NCBI RefSeq assembly: GCF_030382115.1
Contig: NZ_JAUDRJ010000003.1
Coordinates: forward strand, 6,782,016 to 6,846,015
Origin: Nostoc sp. GT001
GTDB taxonomy: Bacteria > Cyanobacteriota > Cyanobacteriia > Cyanobacteriales > Nostocaceae
Reading direction: 5' to 3'
DNA length: 64,000 nucleotides
The notes under the pieces: generated by a model
Seen by the model: only the letters and a program-made list of their open reading frames with translations
Told to the model about the DNA's origin: nothing
Database searches by the model: none
Program-made: the position numbers and the translations under genes
Part shown: piece by piece, positions 17,581 through 26,452 of the stretch
Position numbering within the stretch: the stretch's first letter is position 1
How the letters are laid out: the number at the start of each line of letters is the position of its first letter

Positions 17581-17702
17581 AGACCTCTTGCAAAAGTGCT
17601 TTTTGCAAGAGGGGGAAAAGGGTAAAGGTTAAAGGGGAAGGGGACAATACAGAACCTTTTCCCCTTCCCCCTTACCCTTTTCCCGACTTATGCAAGAAGT
17701 CT
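17581..17702. repeat. MITE-like inverted repeat AGACCTCTTGCA...TGCAAGAAGTCT
   Basis: A 122-bp element whose ends match at 11 of 12 positions (AGACCTCTTGCA / TGCAAGAAGTCT). Purine-rich (GGGGAAAAGGGTAAAGG) and pyrimidine-rich arms pair inside, giving an almost complete hairpin. ATT flanks both sides and may be a 3-bp target duplication. Confidence 0.75.
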
Positions 17703-17764
17703 ATTGTATAAGGGTAGCACTGCTACGTCTCTACAATCTTTTTCACTGATATTTTTATTCTGTT

Positions 17765-17792
17765 AATTAAAAAAGCCCCCTAGTGGGGGCTT
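17765..17792 (-). terminator. Rho-independent terminator of the ctaCDE operon
   Basis: Read on the minus strand, GCCCCCACTAGGGGGC forms a tight hairpin followed by TTTTTT. It lies about 45 bp past the ctaE stop. Confidence 0.8.
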
Positions 17793-17834
17793 ATGAAGTT
17801 GTCCGCGTGGATTGAACAACTAATTAATTAATAC

Positions 17835-18461
17835 TTACAGTAGATACAGTAATCCGAACAAAATAATCCAAATCACGTCAACGAAGTGCCAGTAGATTTC
17901 GGCTGCTTCAATACCAAAGTGCTTTTCGTTACTATAGTGACCCGGAGTGCGCGATCGCCACAACACAGCAACAATTGCCAAAACGCCGATGGTAACGTGC
18001 AATCCGTGAAAACCAGTCAAAACGTAAAATGCACTAGCAAATAAATTGGTAGTCAAACCAAATTCCAAATGGGTATATTCATATACTTGACCTATCAAGA
18101 AAATAGCACCCATTGCAGCGGTAATTGCTAACCAGATTTGCGCACCCTTTGCATCATTCTTTTTAATAGCAGTGTCGGCATTGTGCATGACAAAACTACT
18201 AGAAATTAGATTGATAGTGTTGACTCCAGGTAATAAGAGTTCTAACTCTGGAGTACCTGCTGGTGGCCATGCAGGTAAGGTAGCACGGAAAGCCAAGTAG
18301 GCTCCGAACAGTCCCATAAAAATCATCCCTTCAGCAATCAGGAAAACATATAGTCCAAACAGGCGATGGTCTGGATGTTCTTCGTGATGACCGACAGATG
18401 CTTCTGCTGCGTGGTGATGATTCAGTTCCGTTTTAGCTGGGTCAATAGTTTGACTTTGCAT
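17835..18461 (-). CDS. ctaE: Cytochrome c oxidase subunit III (CtaE)
   Basis: A 208-residue integral membrane subunit of the aa3-type terminal oxidase with about five hydrophobic helices. Motifs include HPDHRLFGLYVFLIAEGMIF, TGFHGLHVTIG and AAEIYWHFVDVIWIILFGLL. The last of these is the classic subunit III ending. It is third in the ctaC-ctaD-ctaE operon, 105 bp after ctaD, and followed by a terminator. Confidence 0.95.
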   Translation of the reverse strand: MQSQTIDPAKTELNHHHAAEASVGHHEEHPDHRLFGLYVFLIAEGMIFMGLFGAYLAFRATLPAWPPAGTPELELLLPGVNTINLISSSFVMHNADTAIKKNDAKGAQIWLAITAAMGAIFLIGQVYEYTHLEFGLTTNLFASAFYVLTGFHGLHVTIGVLAIVAVLWRSRTPGHYSNEKHFGIEAAEIYWHFVDVIWIILFGLLYLL

Positions 18462-18474
18462 GAATTTTTATAAG

Positions 18475-18530
18475 TGGGGAATGGGGAATGGGGAATTGGG
18501 AATGGGGAATTGGGAATGGGGAATGGGGAG
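18475..18530. repeat. Heptanucleotide tandem repeat (TGGGGAA)n
   Basis: Eight near-identical 7-bp units of TGGGGAA or TTGGGAA between ctaD and ctaE. The plus strand is G-rich, and the cta transcript would carry the C/T-rich complement. Confidence 0.85.
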
Positions 18531-18566
18531 CAGAGGAGAAGAAATTCCTAGTCCCCAGTTCCCTGT

Positions 18567-20309
18567 TTATTTGCGGTCTTCTGGATTAGCGGCAACCGCT
18601 GGATCGGGTTCTGCTCTTAATACTGAGTTTGGCCCACCAGATAAGATTGGATTGGGATCATATAAAGGTACACCTTCATTAGCATGTTCCAAACCGTAGT
18701 CGTAGGGGCCTGTAGCCAGCACTGGGGTTTGATCGAAATTTTCGATCGCAGGTGGTGAGGTAGTCATCCACTCTAAGGTCAATGCTCTCCAAGGATTATT
18801 ACCAGCTTTCTCGCCGTACAACCAACTCCAAATCGCATTGATGATGAAGGGAAATGTCGAAATTGCCAGTATGTAAGAACCATAGGTGCAGATTTCGTTC
18901 AATGTGGTGAATTTGGGATCGTATTGGGCGATACGGCGATTCATGCCCATTAAACCCAGTTTGTGCATGGGTAAAAAGGTCATGTTTAGACCGACAATTG
19001 TCAAGGCAAAGTGAACCTTACCCCAAAATTCGTTTACCATCCGTCCCGTCATTTTCGGGAACCAGTGGTAAATAGCTGCAAAAATTCCTAATACGCTACC
19101 GCCAAATAGGACGTAGTGCAAGTGGGCAACCACAAAATAAGTATCGTGAACGTGAATATCAAAGGGCACTGCTGCCAACATCACGCCACTAATCCCGCCG
19201 ATTACAAAAGTGCCGACAAAGCCGATGGCAAATAACATGGCACTATTAAGCTGGATTTTTCCACCCCACATTGTTGCTAACCAGCTGAAAATTTTAATTC
19301 CTGTGGGTACGGCAATGATCATGGTGGTGATCATAAAAAACATCCGCAACCAACCGGGGATACCGCTGGTAAACATGTGGTGCGCCCAAACAATTAGCCC
19401 CAAAAAGCTAATAGCAAGAGACGAATAAGCGATCGCTTTATAGCCAAAAATTGGCTTGCGGGAATGAATGGGGATAATTTCTGAAATTGCGCCAAAGAAG
19501 GGCAAAATCATGATATAAACCGCTGGGTGGGAGTAAAACCAGAACATGTGTTGGTATACTACTGGGTCGCCCCCGCCAGTTGGGTTAAAGAATGTTGTCC
19601 CGGCAATTAAGTCAAAGGCAAGCAGAATCAAACCTGCTGCTAAGACTGGGGTTGATACCAAAACTAGGCACGAAGTGGCGAACATCGCCCAGCAGAACAA
19701 GGGCATTTTGTGAATGTCCATGCTGGGGATACGCATCTTGATCAATGTCACCAGGAAATTTATCGACCCCAAAATTGAGGACGTACCCAGCAGCAGGACA
19801 CTCATAATCCAAATGCCTTCGCCCACTTGCCCTGTCACCAAACTCAGGGGAGGGTAGGAAGTCCAACCGGCATCTGGTGCATCGCCTACCACTAAACTGG
19901 CGATTAGCAACACACCCGCAGGGGGAATCATCCAAAAGGCAACAGCATTCAGCCGAGGAAATGCCATATCTTTTGCCCCAATCATTAGGGGAATTAGATA
20001 GTTAGCAAACCCTGCCCCGGCTGGCACAATCCACAAGAAAATCATGATCGTGGCGTGCAGTGTAAACAGACTGTTGTAGACTTCCGGGGTGACAAAATCT
20101 ACCTCTGGGGTTCGCAATTCCGTGCGAACCAAATCAGCCATCACGCCGCCAATGCAGTAGAAAATAAACGAAGTGACTAGATATTGAATCCCAATCACCT
20201 TATGGTCGGTTTGAAAACCAAAGAAGTCTTGCCATTTTCTGACCCCTGGTTCCTCAAGAAGGGCGGGGATATTAGCAGCTTCTTGCAACTGAGCTTGTGT
20301 CATAGTCAT
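18567..20309 (-). CDS. ctaD: Cytochrome c oxidase subunit I (CtaD)
   Basis: The catalytic subunit of the aa3-type oxidase, 580 residues with twelve expected helices. Visible ligands and markers include FTLHATIMIFLWIVPAGAGF (low-spin haem His), WFYSHPAVYIMILPFFG (CuB and Tyr-His region), VWAHHMFTSG (CuB His-His) and HDTYFVVAHLHYVLFGG (haem a3 and a ligands). The C-terminal tail past 520 is hydrophilic. It is second in the operon, and an AGTCATT heptamer array overlaps the region just before its start. Confidence 0.97.
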   Translation of the reverse strand: MTMTQAQLQEAANIPALLEEPGVRKWQDFFGFQTDHKVIGIQYLVTSFIFYCIGGVMADLVRTELRTPEVDFVTPEVYNSLFTLHATIMIFLWIVPAGAGFANYLIPLMIGAKDMAFPRLNAVAFWMIPPAGVLLIASLVVGDAPDAGWTSYPPLSLVTGQVGEGIWIMSVLLLGTSSILGSINFLVTLIKMRIPSMDIHKMPLFCWAMFATSCLVLVSTPVLAAGLILLAFDLIAGTTFFNPTGGGDPVVYQHMFWFYSHPAVYIMILPFFGAISEIIPIHSRKPIFGYKAIAYSSLAISFLGLIVWAHHMFTSGIPGWLRMFFMITTMIIAVPTGIKIFSWLATMWGGKIQLNSAMLFAIGFVGTFVIGGISGVMLAAVPFDIHVHDTYFVVAHLHYVLFGGSVLGIFAAIYHWFPKMTGRMVNEFWGKVHFALTIVGLNMTFLPMHKLGLMGMNRRIAQYDPKFTTLNEICTYGSYILAISTFPFIINAIWSWLYGEKAGNNPWRALTLEWMTTSPPAIENFDQTPVLATGPYDYGLEHANEGVPLYDPNPILSGGPNSVLRAEPDPAVAANPEDRK

Positions 20310-20345
20310 TAGTCATTGGTCATTAGTCATTAGTCATTAGTCATT
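20304..20345. repeat. Heptanucleotide tandem repeat (AGTCATT)n
   Basis: Six units of AGTCATT, one reading GGTCATT. On the minus strand the array sits between ctaC and ctaD and touches the first codons of ctaD, in the region where the ribosome site should be. Confidence 0.85.
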
Positions 20346-20370
20346 GGATTTTGACTAAATAACATATTGA

Positions 20371-21453
20371 TTAATGGTGAACTTGATGGAGGATTTCTGG
20401 TTTAATTCCCATGTCCTTGGTATAAGGCGCAAGAAATTCATGTGGGGATAGATCGGCAGGGTTAACAGCGATCGCTTGATTTAGTGTTTCTTTGCTAGCA
20501 ACTAGCTGTTCTTGTACCCATTTATCAAAGGCTTCTTGTGGCTCAACAACTACTGGCGCTCTCATCGCACCGTGGTAGGGGCCACAAAGTTCAGCACAGA
20601 TTAGGACATAATCTCCTACTTTTTGAGGGGTGAAGCGAATCTCGCTTTGCCTACCGGGGATCGCATCTTGTTTCAGTCGGAACTCTGGAACCCAGAAGGC
20701 ATGAATGACATCGTTGGCTGTCATGCTGATTTGCACTTCTCGCCCAATGGGGACGTGCATTTCACCTGTAGTTATACCAGTTTCAGGATATGTGAAAATC
20801 CAGGCATATTGTAGACCAGTGACGTTGACTTGTAATTCTGCTGGTTTGCCTGCTTTTTCAGGAGTGCCGCCAATTGTCGGAGCAACACTACCTACACCTG
20901 GGGCATTCCGCAGTTGGGGAATTTGGTCAGCATTACGAACTTCTGCCGTAGCTGGGTCTTGCATTGCCTCATCAGATTTTTCTTGATTGAGGTTCGGTTC
21001 GGTGTCAGGAGGTGTATCGCTTAAAGTCGCAGCGATTGCGGTTCCAGGCATTGCCATTGACTCCTGACTCATCGGTGCTTCATGGATAGAATGGGGATCA
21101 AAGCCACCGATTTCGTTGTACACATCAAAGCTGTAAACAGAAATACCGATAACGATAATTGCTGGGATCGCCGTCCAGAGAATTTCTAAAGGTATATTAC
21201 CTTCAACTGGTGGGCCGTCTTCATTGTCACCTGCACGCCGACGATATCTAAATGCAGAGTAAATTAAAATACCTTCAACGAGCAGAAATATCCCTGTAGA
21301 AACGATCATCATCGCGTTGAACAGACCATCCACCAAGACGGCTTCATCAGTGGCGGCTGCTGGCAACAGACCGTGATTTTGACCGTACCAAAGGCTGGCT
21401 AGCGTTAGCACGATGCCAATGAGTAATGTCCAGATGGAACTTGGAATCTTCAC
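20371..21453 (-). CDS. ctaC: Cytochrome c oxidase subunit II (CtaC)
   Basis: Subunit II of the aa3-type oxidase, 360 residues: signal-like first helix, two membrane helices (about 40-68 and 90-110) and a CuA cupredoxin domain (about 205-310). The CuA ligands are visible as His251 (VIHAFW), Cys286, Glu288, Cys290 (CAELCGPYHGAM), His294 and Met297. A Met/Pro/Glu-rich insert of about 85 residues (118-203) separates helix 2 from the CuA domain. It is first in the ctaCDE operon, divergent from ctaA across 404 bp. Confidence 0.96.
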   Translation of the reverse strand: MKIPSSIWTLLIGIVLTLASLWYGQNHGLLPAAATDEAVLVDGLFNAMMIVSTGIFLLVEGILIYSAFRYRRRAGDNEDGPPVEGNIPLEILWTAIPAIIVIGISVYSFDVYNEIGGFDPHSIHEAPMSQESMAMPGTAIAATLSDTPPDTEPNLNQEKSDEAMQDPATAEVRNADQIPQLRNAPGVGSVAPTIGGTPEKAGKPAELQVNVTGLQYAWIFTYPETGITTGEMHVPIGREVQISMTANDVIHAFWVPEFRLKQDAIPGRQSEIRFTPQKVGDYVLICAELCGPYHGAMRAPVVVEPQEAFDKWVQEQLVASKETLNQAIAVNPADLSPHEFLAPYTKDMGIKPEILHQVHH

Positions 21454-21857
21454 GGCTTACTTAATTGAATTTACTATGTTATCTCGAAGCTACTCACTTA
21501 CTAAGGTAGTCTAGGCTGTCAGACATGGGGGACAAAGGTCTGAAATTTTTATTAATTTTTTTGGCTATTTTAGTAATTTTGAGTATGAGTTTACTATCAT
21601 ACAACGCCAAAAATAGATGCAAACCAGTGAAAAAATTTAAGAAAAAATTTAGAATGCTTAAATTAATTGTCATTAATCAATTTTTGACATCTTGAAAAAT
21701 ACCTAAAGCTTCAGGCAAAACCTTGCCAGAGTGATTCAAAGTATAAGTGAGTGCTAATCTATAAACCCTTAGCCTATACGCTAGGGTGAAGATGGGACGC
21801 TAAAAGAAAATTGAAAATTTTAAGAGATCCACCAAGAGCGGGCAGAAGGTATCCTTC
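21454..21857. other. Divergent promoter region of ctaC and ctaA
   Basis: 404 bp between the divergent oxidase operon and haem-A synthase gene. It is AT-rich with T-runs, and I see no gene or hairpin. By position it should hold both promoters, but I cannot place boxes with confidence. Confidence 0.5.
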
Positions 21858-22799
21858 ATGAGCGAATTTGTCCTACAACAACAAAATGAAGCGGCAGTTG
21901 AGCAGCAAAAGCCCAAGGAAATGATTCGTCGCTTGGTGTGGAAAATATGCATAGCCACCTTAATTTTGATGGCAATAGGCAGTGCCACCCGCGTGATGAA
22001 TGCTGGACTTGCTTGCCCAGACTGGCCCTTATGCTATGGCGAACTCGTGCCAGCCAAGCAGATGAATCTCCAGGTATTCCTGGAGTGGTTTCACAGATTG
22101 GATGCAGCTTTAATTGGTTTAAGCGCGATCGCACTCTTCGGTTTGTCCTGGTGGCATCGTCGTTTCTTACCCTCTTGGCTGCCTTGGGCATCTACATTCG
22201 CCCTGTTTTTAATCGTCTTCCAAGGCGTTTTGGGGGGACTCACCGTCACCGAACTGTTGCGGTTTGATATCGTTACCGCCCATTTAGGCACGGCGCTATT
22301 GTTTTTTAGCACCCTCTTGATTATCGGCACAGCACTCACACCCTATCAGGGGACTGGAACCGTTGGTAAGTTACCTTGGGTCAGTTTAACTGCTGCTGTT
22401 TTAGTTTACCTGCAAAGTCTGCTAGGTGCTTTGGTCGGCTCTCGCTGGGCGCTACATCAATGCCTCGGCGGTTCTCAACTTTGTACTGTAATGTACAGCC
22501 ATATTGCTGGTTTAGTGCCGCCAACAGTGGCAACCTTGGCAATGGTATTTATCTGTTGGCGGACACCAGCACTACATCCAGCCTTGCGGCGACTGGCAAA
22601 TATGGCTGGTGGGTTGTTGACGTTACAAATCTTGTTGGGATTTGCCACCTTCAAATTACATCTCCAAGTCGAACCTCTCACAGTCTCTCACCAAGCGATA
22701 GGAGCAGCTTTGCTGGGTACTTTGGTGGCTTTCACAGTTCTCGCATTGCGTGACTGGGCTACTAGCCGCGAGATCACAGTCTTGAGCAATGAGTGCTGA
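21858..22799 (+). CDS. ctaA: Haem A synthase (CtaA/Cox15)
   Basis: Oxidises haem O to haem A for the aa3 oxidase. It has 313 residues and eight hydrophobic helices in two similar halves. The haem-ligand histidines lie in LEWFHRLDAALIG, TAHLGTALL, MYSHIAGLV and VSHQAIGAAL. The motif GLACPDWPLCYGELVP is the family signature with the paired cysteines. It lies 227 bp upstream of ctaB, on the strand opposite ctaCDE. Confidence 0.95.
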   Translation: MSEFVLQQQNEAAVEQQKPKEMIRRLVWKICIATLILMAIGSATRVMNAGLACPDWPLCYGELVPAKQMNLQVFLEWFHRLDAALIGLSAIALFGLSWWHRRFLPSWLPWASTFALFLIVFQGVLGGLTVTELLRFDIVTAHLGTALLFFSTLLIIGTALTPYQGTGTVGKLPWVSLTAAVLVYLQSLLGALVGSRWALHQCLGGSQLCTVMYSHIAGLVPPTVATLAMVFICWRTPALHPALRRLANMAGGLLTLQILLGFATFKLHLQVEPLTVSHQAIGAALLGTLVAFTVLALRDWATSREITVLSNEC

Positions 22800-22850
22800 G
22801 TATGGAGTCAGAGAACAAAGGGAGTAGTGGAAGCAAGAATTCCTAACTCT

Positions 22851-22878
22851 TGTACAGACGCGATTAATCGTGTCTCTA
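22851..22878. repeat. Dispersed palindrome TACAGACGCGAT...
   Basis: TGTACAGACGCGATT followed by AATCGTGTCTCTA, a third member of the palindrome family also at 5537-5564 and 10022-10092. It is located between ctaA and ctaB. Confidence 0.65.
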
Positions 22879-23026
22879 ACTCCTAACTGAGCACTAAATT
22901 ATGGCCGCAACGGCGAGTATTGCGACCCACGCAGGTGCAGAAAATCTGTGTTTTCATTTGCCTGAAAGAGCCAGCTTGAGCGGGGGCTGCATATAAGTTG
23001 TTGAAAAATAAGGAACCAGAGCCAAA

Positions 23027-23980
23027 ATGATTGAGACTAATGTCTCTCGCCACCACGAAACATTTTTACAGGTAGTTCAAAGTTACTACCAGCTAACGAA
23101 GCCTCGGATTATTCCGTTGCTTTTGATTACCACGGCTGGGAGTATGTGGATTGCTGCTAAGGGAGAAGTAGACCCATTGCTGTTGCTAGTAACTCTCACT
23201 GGTGGCACTTTGGCTGCTGCAAGCGCCCAGACGATTAACTGTGTCTATGACCGGGATATTGATTATGACATGGAGCGGACGCGCCATCGTCCGATACCTT
23301 CGGGTAAGGTGCAGCCACGCGATGCTCTAATTTTTGCGATCGCGCTGGCGACGATTTCCTTTACACTCCTAGCAGTATTTGCCAACCTGTTAGCCGCCCT
23401 GCTAGCCTTCTCTGGCATCGTCTTTTACATTTTGGTCTATACCCACTGGCTGAAACGCCACACCACCCAGAATATCGTTGTTGGTGGAGCGGCTGGGGCA
23501 ATTCCGGCGTTAGTGGGTTGGGCTGCTGTGACGGGTACATTAAGCTGGTCAGCATGGTTAATTTTTGCCATCGTCTTTTTGTGGACACCGCCCCATTTCT
23601 GGGCTTTAGCTCTAATGATTCGGGACGATTACGCAAAGGTTGGGATACCAATGCTACCTGTGATCGAAGGTGATACGGCAACCGTGAAGCAGATTTGGTA
23701 CTATACGCTGGTGACAGTATTTGCAACTGTGTTATTGGTTTATCCTTTGGGTGCAAGTGGAATTCTTTATGCTGCGATCGCTCTAAGTCTGGGAGGATTA
23801 TTTATCCACAAATCTTGGCGGCTGTTGCAAAATCCAGAGGATCGCACTGTCGCTAGAGAGTTGTTTCTCTATTCCATCTCCTACATGATGCTGTTGTGTC
23901 TGGGAATGGTAGTTGATAGTCTTCCCGTTACCCATAATCTAATTAATGCAGCGATCAATCAGTTGCATTTTATAGCTTAG
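23027..23980 (+). CDS. ctaB: Protohaem IX farnesyltransferase (haem O synthase, CtaB)
   Basis: A UbiA-type prenyltransferase that adds the farnesyl group to haem B. It has 317 residues and about nine helices. The Asp-rich motifs are [19 protein letters not shown] and the second loop [16 protein letters not shown]. It supplies the substrate of CtaA; both feed the ctaCDE oxidase on the opposite side. The ATG at 23027 gives [15 protein letters not shown]. Confidence 0.96.
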   Translation: MIETNVSRHHETFLQVVQSYYQLTKPRIIPLLLITTAGSMWIAAKGEVDPLLLLVTLTGGTLAAASAQTINCVYDRDIDYDMERTRHRPIPSGKVQPRDALIFAIALATISFTLLAVFANLLAALLAFSGIVFYILVYTHWLKRHTTQNIVVGGAAGAIPALVGWAAVTGTLSWSAWLIFAIVFLWTPPHFWALALMIRDDYAKVGIPMLPVIEGDTATVKQIWYYTLVTVFATVLLVYPLGASGILYAAIALSLGGLFIHKSWRLLQNPEDRTVARELFLYSISYMMLLCLGMVVDSLPVTHNLINAAINQLHFIA

Positions 23981-23995
23981 GGGATGGAAAATTTA

Positions 23996-24032
23996 GCGAT
24001 CGCGTTTGGTAAAGGGGCGCGATCGCATTTTT
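23996..24032 (+). terminator. Putative ctaB terminator built from two HIP1 sites
   Basis: GCGATCGCG at 23996-24004 pairs with CGCGATCGC at 24018-24026 and is followed by ATTTTT. Two HIP1 octamers thus form the stem 16 bp after the ctaB stop. Confidence 0.55.
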
Positions 24033-24166
24033 GGAAATTAAAAAATATACATAATAATTAGAGATTGGCAGATTTGCGATTTCTACGATGGGCTACGCCT
24101 ACGCGAGTATAATTTCACTCATAACCAAATTGATTAAAAAGCTGAATGAACTTGTAAAAAATCTAA

Positions 24167-24409
24167 ATGTTGACAAATTACATTCATACAGGAATGCACA
24201 AAGCAACCTACGAGTTGCTTGAGGATGGAACTTTCTATGGTGAAATTCCAGAATGTCAGGGAGTGTGGGCAAATGCTGCAACACTAGAGGCTTGCCGGGA
24301 AGATTTGCAAGATGCTCTTGAAGGATGGATTATTTTAGGATTGCGTTTGGGTCATACTCTACCTATACTCGATGGTGTTGACCTGAATTTCACCAAAGAG
24401 ATTGCCTAA
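24167..24409 (+). CDS. hicB: HicB family antitoxin
   Basis: An 80-residue antitoxin with the partial RNase-H-like HicB fold: THKATYELL-type first strand, DGTFYGEIPECQGVWANAAT, then ACREDLQDALEGWIILGLR. It would neutralise the HicA mRNA interferase encoded next. The stop overlaps the hicA start by one base (TAATG). The order antitoxin-toxin is the reverse of classic hicAB but common in cyanobacteria. Confidence 0.9.
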   Translation: MLTNYIHTGMHKATYELLEDGTFYGEIPECQGVWANAATLEACREDLQDALEGWIILGLRLGHTLPILDGVDLNFTKEIA

Positions 24410-24627
24410 TGCCACCCTTTGGATCGATTAATCGGCGGGATCTGATTCGTTATTTGAAAGATGCAGGTTTTGATGGGCCTTACCCAGGTGGTAAGCATCA
24501 ATACATGGTGAAAGGTGAATCAAAATTAACAATTCCCAATCCGCATCAGGGAGACATCAGTTCAAGCTTACTAAATAAAATATTACGTCAAGCTAATATA
24601 AGCAGAGATGAATGGGAGGCGTTATAA
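24409..24627 (+). CDS. hicA: HicA family toxin
   Basis: A 72-residue mRNA interferase of double-stranded-RNA-binding fold. The sequence has RRDLIRYLKDAGFDGPYPGG followed by KHQYMV with the catalytic His, and the helix SSLLNKILRQANISRDEW. Translation starts on the last base of hicB, so toxin output depends on antitoxin translation. All expected residues are present, so it is probably functional. Confidence 0.9.
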   Translation: MPPFGSINRRDLIRYLKDAGFDGPYPGGKHQYMVKGESKLTIPNPHQGDISSSLLNKILRQANISRDEWEAL

Positions 24628-24696
24628 CTGTTGTAAACTTACAAAAGCGATCTCATTTCTAAAACTTCTAATTCAAAAGTGAAAATTTTTAATACC

Positions 24697-24882
24697 TTAT
24701 GATTTCAGTAAGATTATTCGCGGACGATTTTCTTCATTAGGAAAATGGCAGTGAACTGCATTACGGATCATTCCTTTTAGTGTTTTTATATCGTCAGCCT
24801 GAGTAAAAATTGACTCGGTTAAAGCTCTAGCTGTATAACCACCATCTGGATCATCTTCAACGATAAACACAATTTCAGTCAT
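24697..24882 (-). CDS. Small HicB-like protein, C-terminally shortened
   Basis: 61 residues starting MTEIVFIVEDDPDGGYTARA, then HCHFPNEENRPRIILLKS. It matches the HicB-like family often annotated, doubtfully, as a 2-oxoisovalerate dehydrogenase fragment. Members I remember continue about ten residues past this point with an HF.RE.V end, so this copy is truncated. No cognate HicA-like gene follows on its strand; the next gene downstream is the convergent hicBA pair. It may be an orphan antitoxin remnant. Confidence 0.6.
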   Translation of the reverse strand: MTEIVFIVEDDPDGGYTARALTESIFTQADDIKTLKGMIRNAVHCHFPNEENRPRIILLKS

Positions 24883-24902
24883 AGCTAATCTTTCCTTAAC
24901 TA

Positions 24903-26261
24903 CTAAATTTTATAATTTACAAGCCTTGATGTAAGGGCAGAGAGTCTTTTTCTTCTTCCATCTAATCTCATACTCCATACTGCTCTGGGTAGTTGTCCTA
25001 CCGGAGCAGCTAATGTAAATGATAGAAATTCATAAGGTTTCCAATTATTTTTAATCCGCCATCCTAGAGACTCACCGAAATATTTCCAGGTTTCCAAATC
25101 TAAGTCAGGTTTTCCCCCAACGCTGTCCCATATTTGCTTCTGGATACTAAAACCAAAGCGCCCATTACTATATTTTACCCACAAGCGATCAATAGTTAAA
25201 AGGTCTTGACAGGGAAACTCTTTTATATCTTCTACTCTGAGGTAACATTCTTTTTCTCGATGAGATATTTCAAGCATAAGCTTCCAGGTTTCTTGATCAG
25301 CTTCTCTCCATTTTCCAGATGCTAGTAGCTTTTGCAAAATTGTATAATCTATCCCTAGTGCTGAATTTAGATTATCAGCATTAAGAGCTTGTATAACCTC
25401 ATCAACAGATTGATAGCGTTCTTTCACATAATCCTGAATTAACTTATCTAAAACTTGCCCAAAGTCAGGATTAATACTTTGTGGTAAATATTTTATCCAA
25501 ATCCAGCAACCCCTGAGCGCATCATAAAGTTCATCATAACCATCTGCTTTTGGTAAACATTGCGTTAACAGCCGAATACAAGTTACGCCCAAACTATAAA
25601 GATCACTTGCAGGAAAAACTTGACCACGCATTTGCTCTAATGGTGTATATCCAGGCGTTCCTACTGTTGTGCCAACACCTACAAAAGTTTTTGTAATTTG
25701 TTTAGAAACACCAAAATCAATTAATATTAACTTGCCATCCAGACGGCGCATGATATTTTCTGGCTTGATGTCTCGATGAATTACACCGCGTTCATGAATA
25801 AACTTTAAGATAGGCAATAAATCAGTTAAAAGCTGTTTTATCTTTTCTTCGCTAAAGACTCCCTGCTGCTGCAATTCTTGTAATAAATTCTGCCCCTCAA
25901 TTAACTCTTGTACCAAATAAAGCCTTTTATCCTGTTCAAAATAAGCAATCAGGCGGGGAATTTGCGGGTGTTCTCCCAAATCATACAGACGCTTCGCTTC
26001 TTGCTTAAATAACTCCGTAGCTTTTTCAAGTGCAGCCGTTCCTTCTAATTGAGGGACAAATTGCTTAATTACGCAAGGTTCGTCTATCTTATCTACATCC
26101 CTAGCTTCATAAGTTCTGCTAAATCCACCCTCACCCAAAAGTCGTATTACCCGAAAACGGTTTCTAAATAATGGTGTGAGTATTTTTCCACACTTAATAC
26201 AAAACTTATTGTTATCAGGATTAAAAGGATTTGCACAACTAGAATTAGAACAGTAAAGCAT
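24903..26261 (-). CDS. Serine/threonine kinase with zinc ribbon and GUN4 domain
   Basis: 452 residues in three parts. An N-terminal zinc ribbon (Cys4, Cys9, Cys21, Cys24) comes first. A Hanks-type kinase (about 32-290) follows, with GEGGFSRTYEA, VIKQF, HRDIKPEN, DFGVSKQ and GTPGYTPLEQ, so it should be catalytically active. The C-terminal GUN4 domain (about 305-450) shows LLASGKWREADQETWKLML, RLWVKYSNGRFGFSIQ and GWRIKNNW. GUN4 binds porphyrins such as Mg-protoporphyrin, so the kinase may respond to tetrapyrroles; that link is inference. Confidence 0.9.
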   Translation of the reverse strand: MLYCSNSSCANPFNPDNNKFCIKCGKILTPLFRNRFRVIRLLGEGGFSRTYEARDVDKIDEPCVIKQFVPQLEGTAALEKATELFKQEAKRLYDLGEHPQIPRLIAYFEQDKRLYLVQELIEGQNLLQELQQQGVFSEEKIKQLLTDLLPILKFIHERGVIHRDIKPENIMRRLDGKLILIDFGVSKQITKTFVGVGTTVGTPGYTPLEQMRGQVFPASDLYSLGVTCIRLLTQCLPKADGYDELYDALRGCWIWIKYLPQSINPDFGQVLDKLIQDYVKERYQSVDEVIQALNADNLNSALGIDYTILQKLLASGKWREADQETWKLMLEISHREKECYLRVEDIKEFPCQDLLTIDRLWVKYSNGRFGFSIQKQIWDSVGGKPDLDLETWKYFGESLGWRIKNNWKPYEFLSFTLAAPVGQLPRAVWSMRLDGRRKRLSALTSRLVNYKI

Positions 26262-26452
26262 ATTTGGGAATATATCAGCAGATAGTGTCTATGTTCAGTT
26301 TTCCCAATTTCTGCTTACTGGGTTTCACGAGTCTTGATATTTTTGAGCGGATTTACTTCTAGTGGCGGCTACAGTCTCAAGTTACTTTTGCTAGCGTAGT
26401 GATATAAGGTTTATCGATCCCCCAGTAAGTGGCTGGAAGCAAAAGGATTAAT

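Larger units (their letters stand above)
17006..17834. other. Intergenic region between kinase and ctaE
   Basis: 829 bp with no gene I can support. It holds a palindromic repeat (17581-17702) and the terminator of the cta operon (17765-17792). The rest is AT-rich spacer. Confidence 0.55.

Noticed and set aside
22901..22996. 31-codon ORF (MAATASIATHAGAE...) upstream of ctaB
   Set aside because: Too short, no clear ribosome site or known leader peptide; it may be chance.
26429..26452. GTG start eight codons upstream of the MBL-fold gene
   Set aside because: The ATG at 26453 has a better placed AAAGGATTA ribosome site and natural N-terminus.
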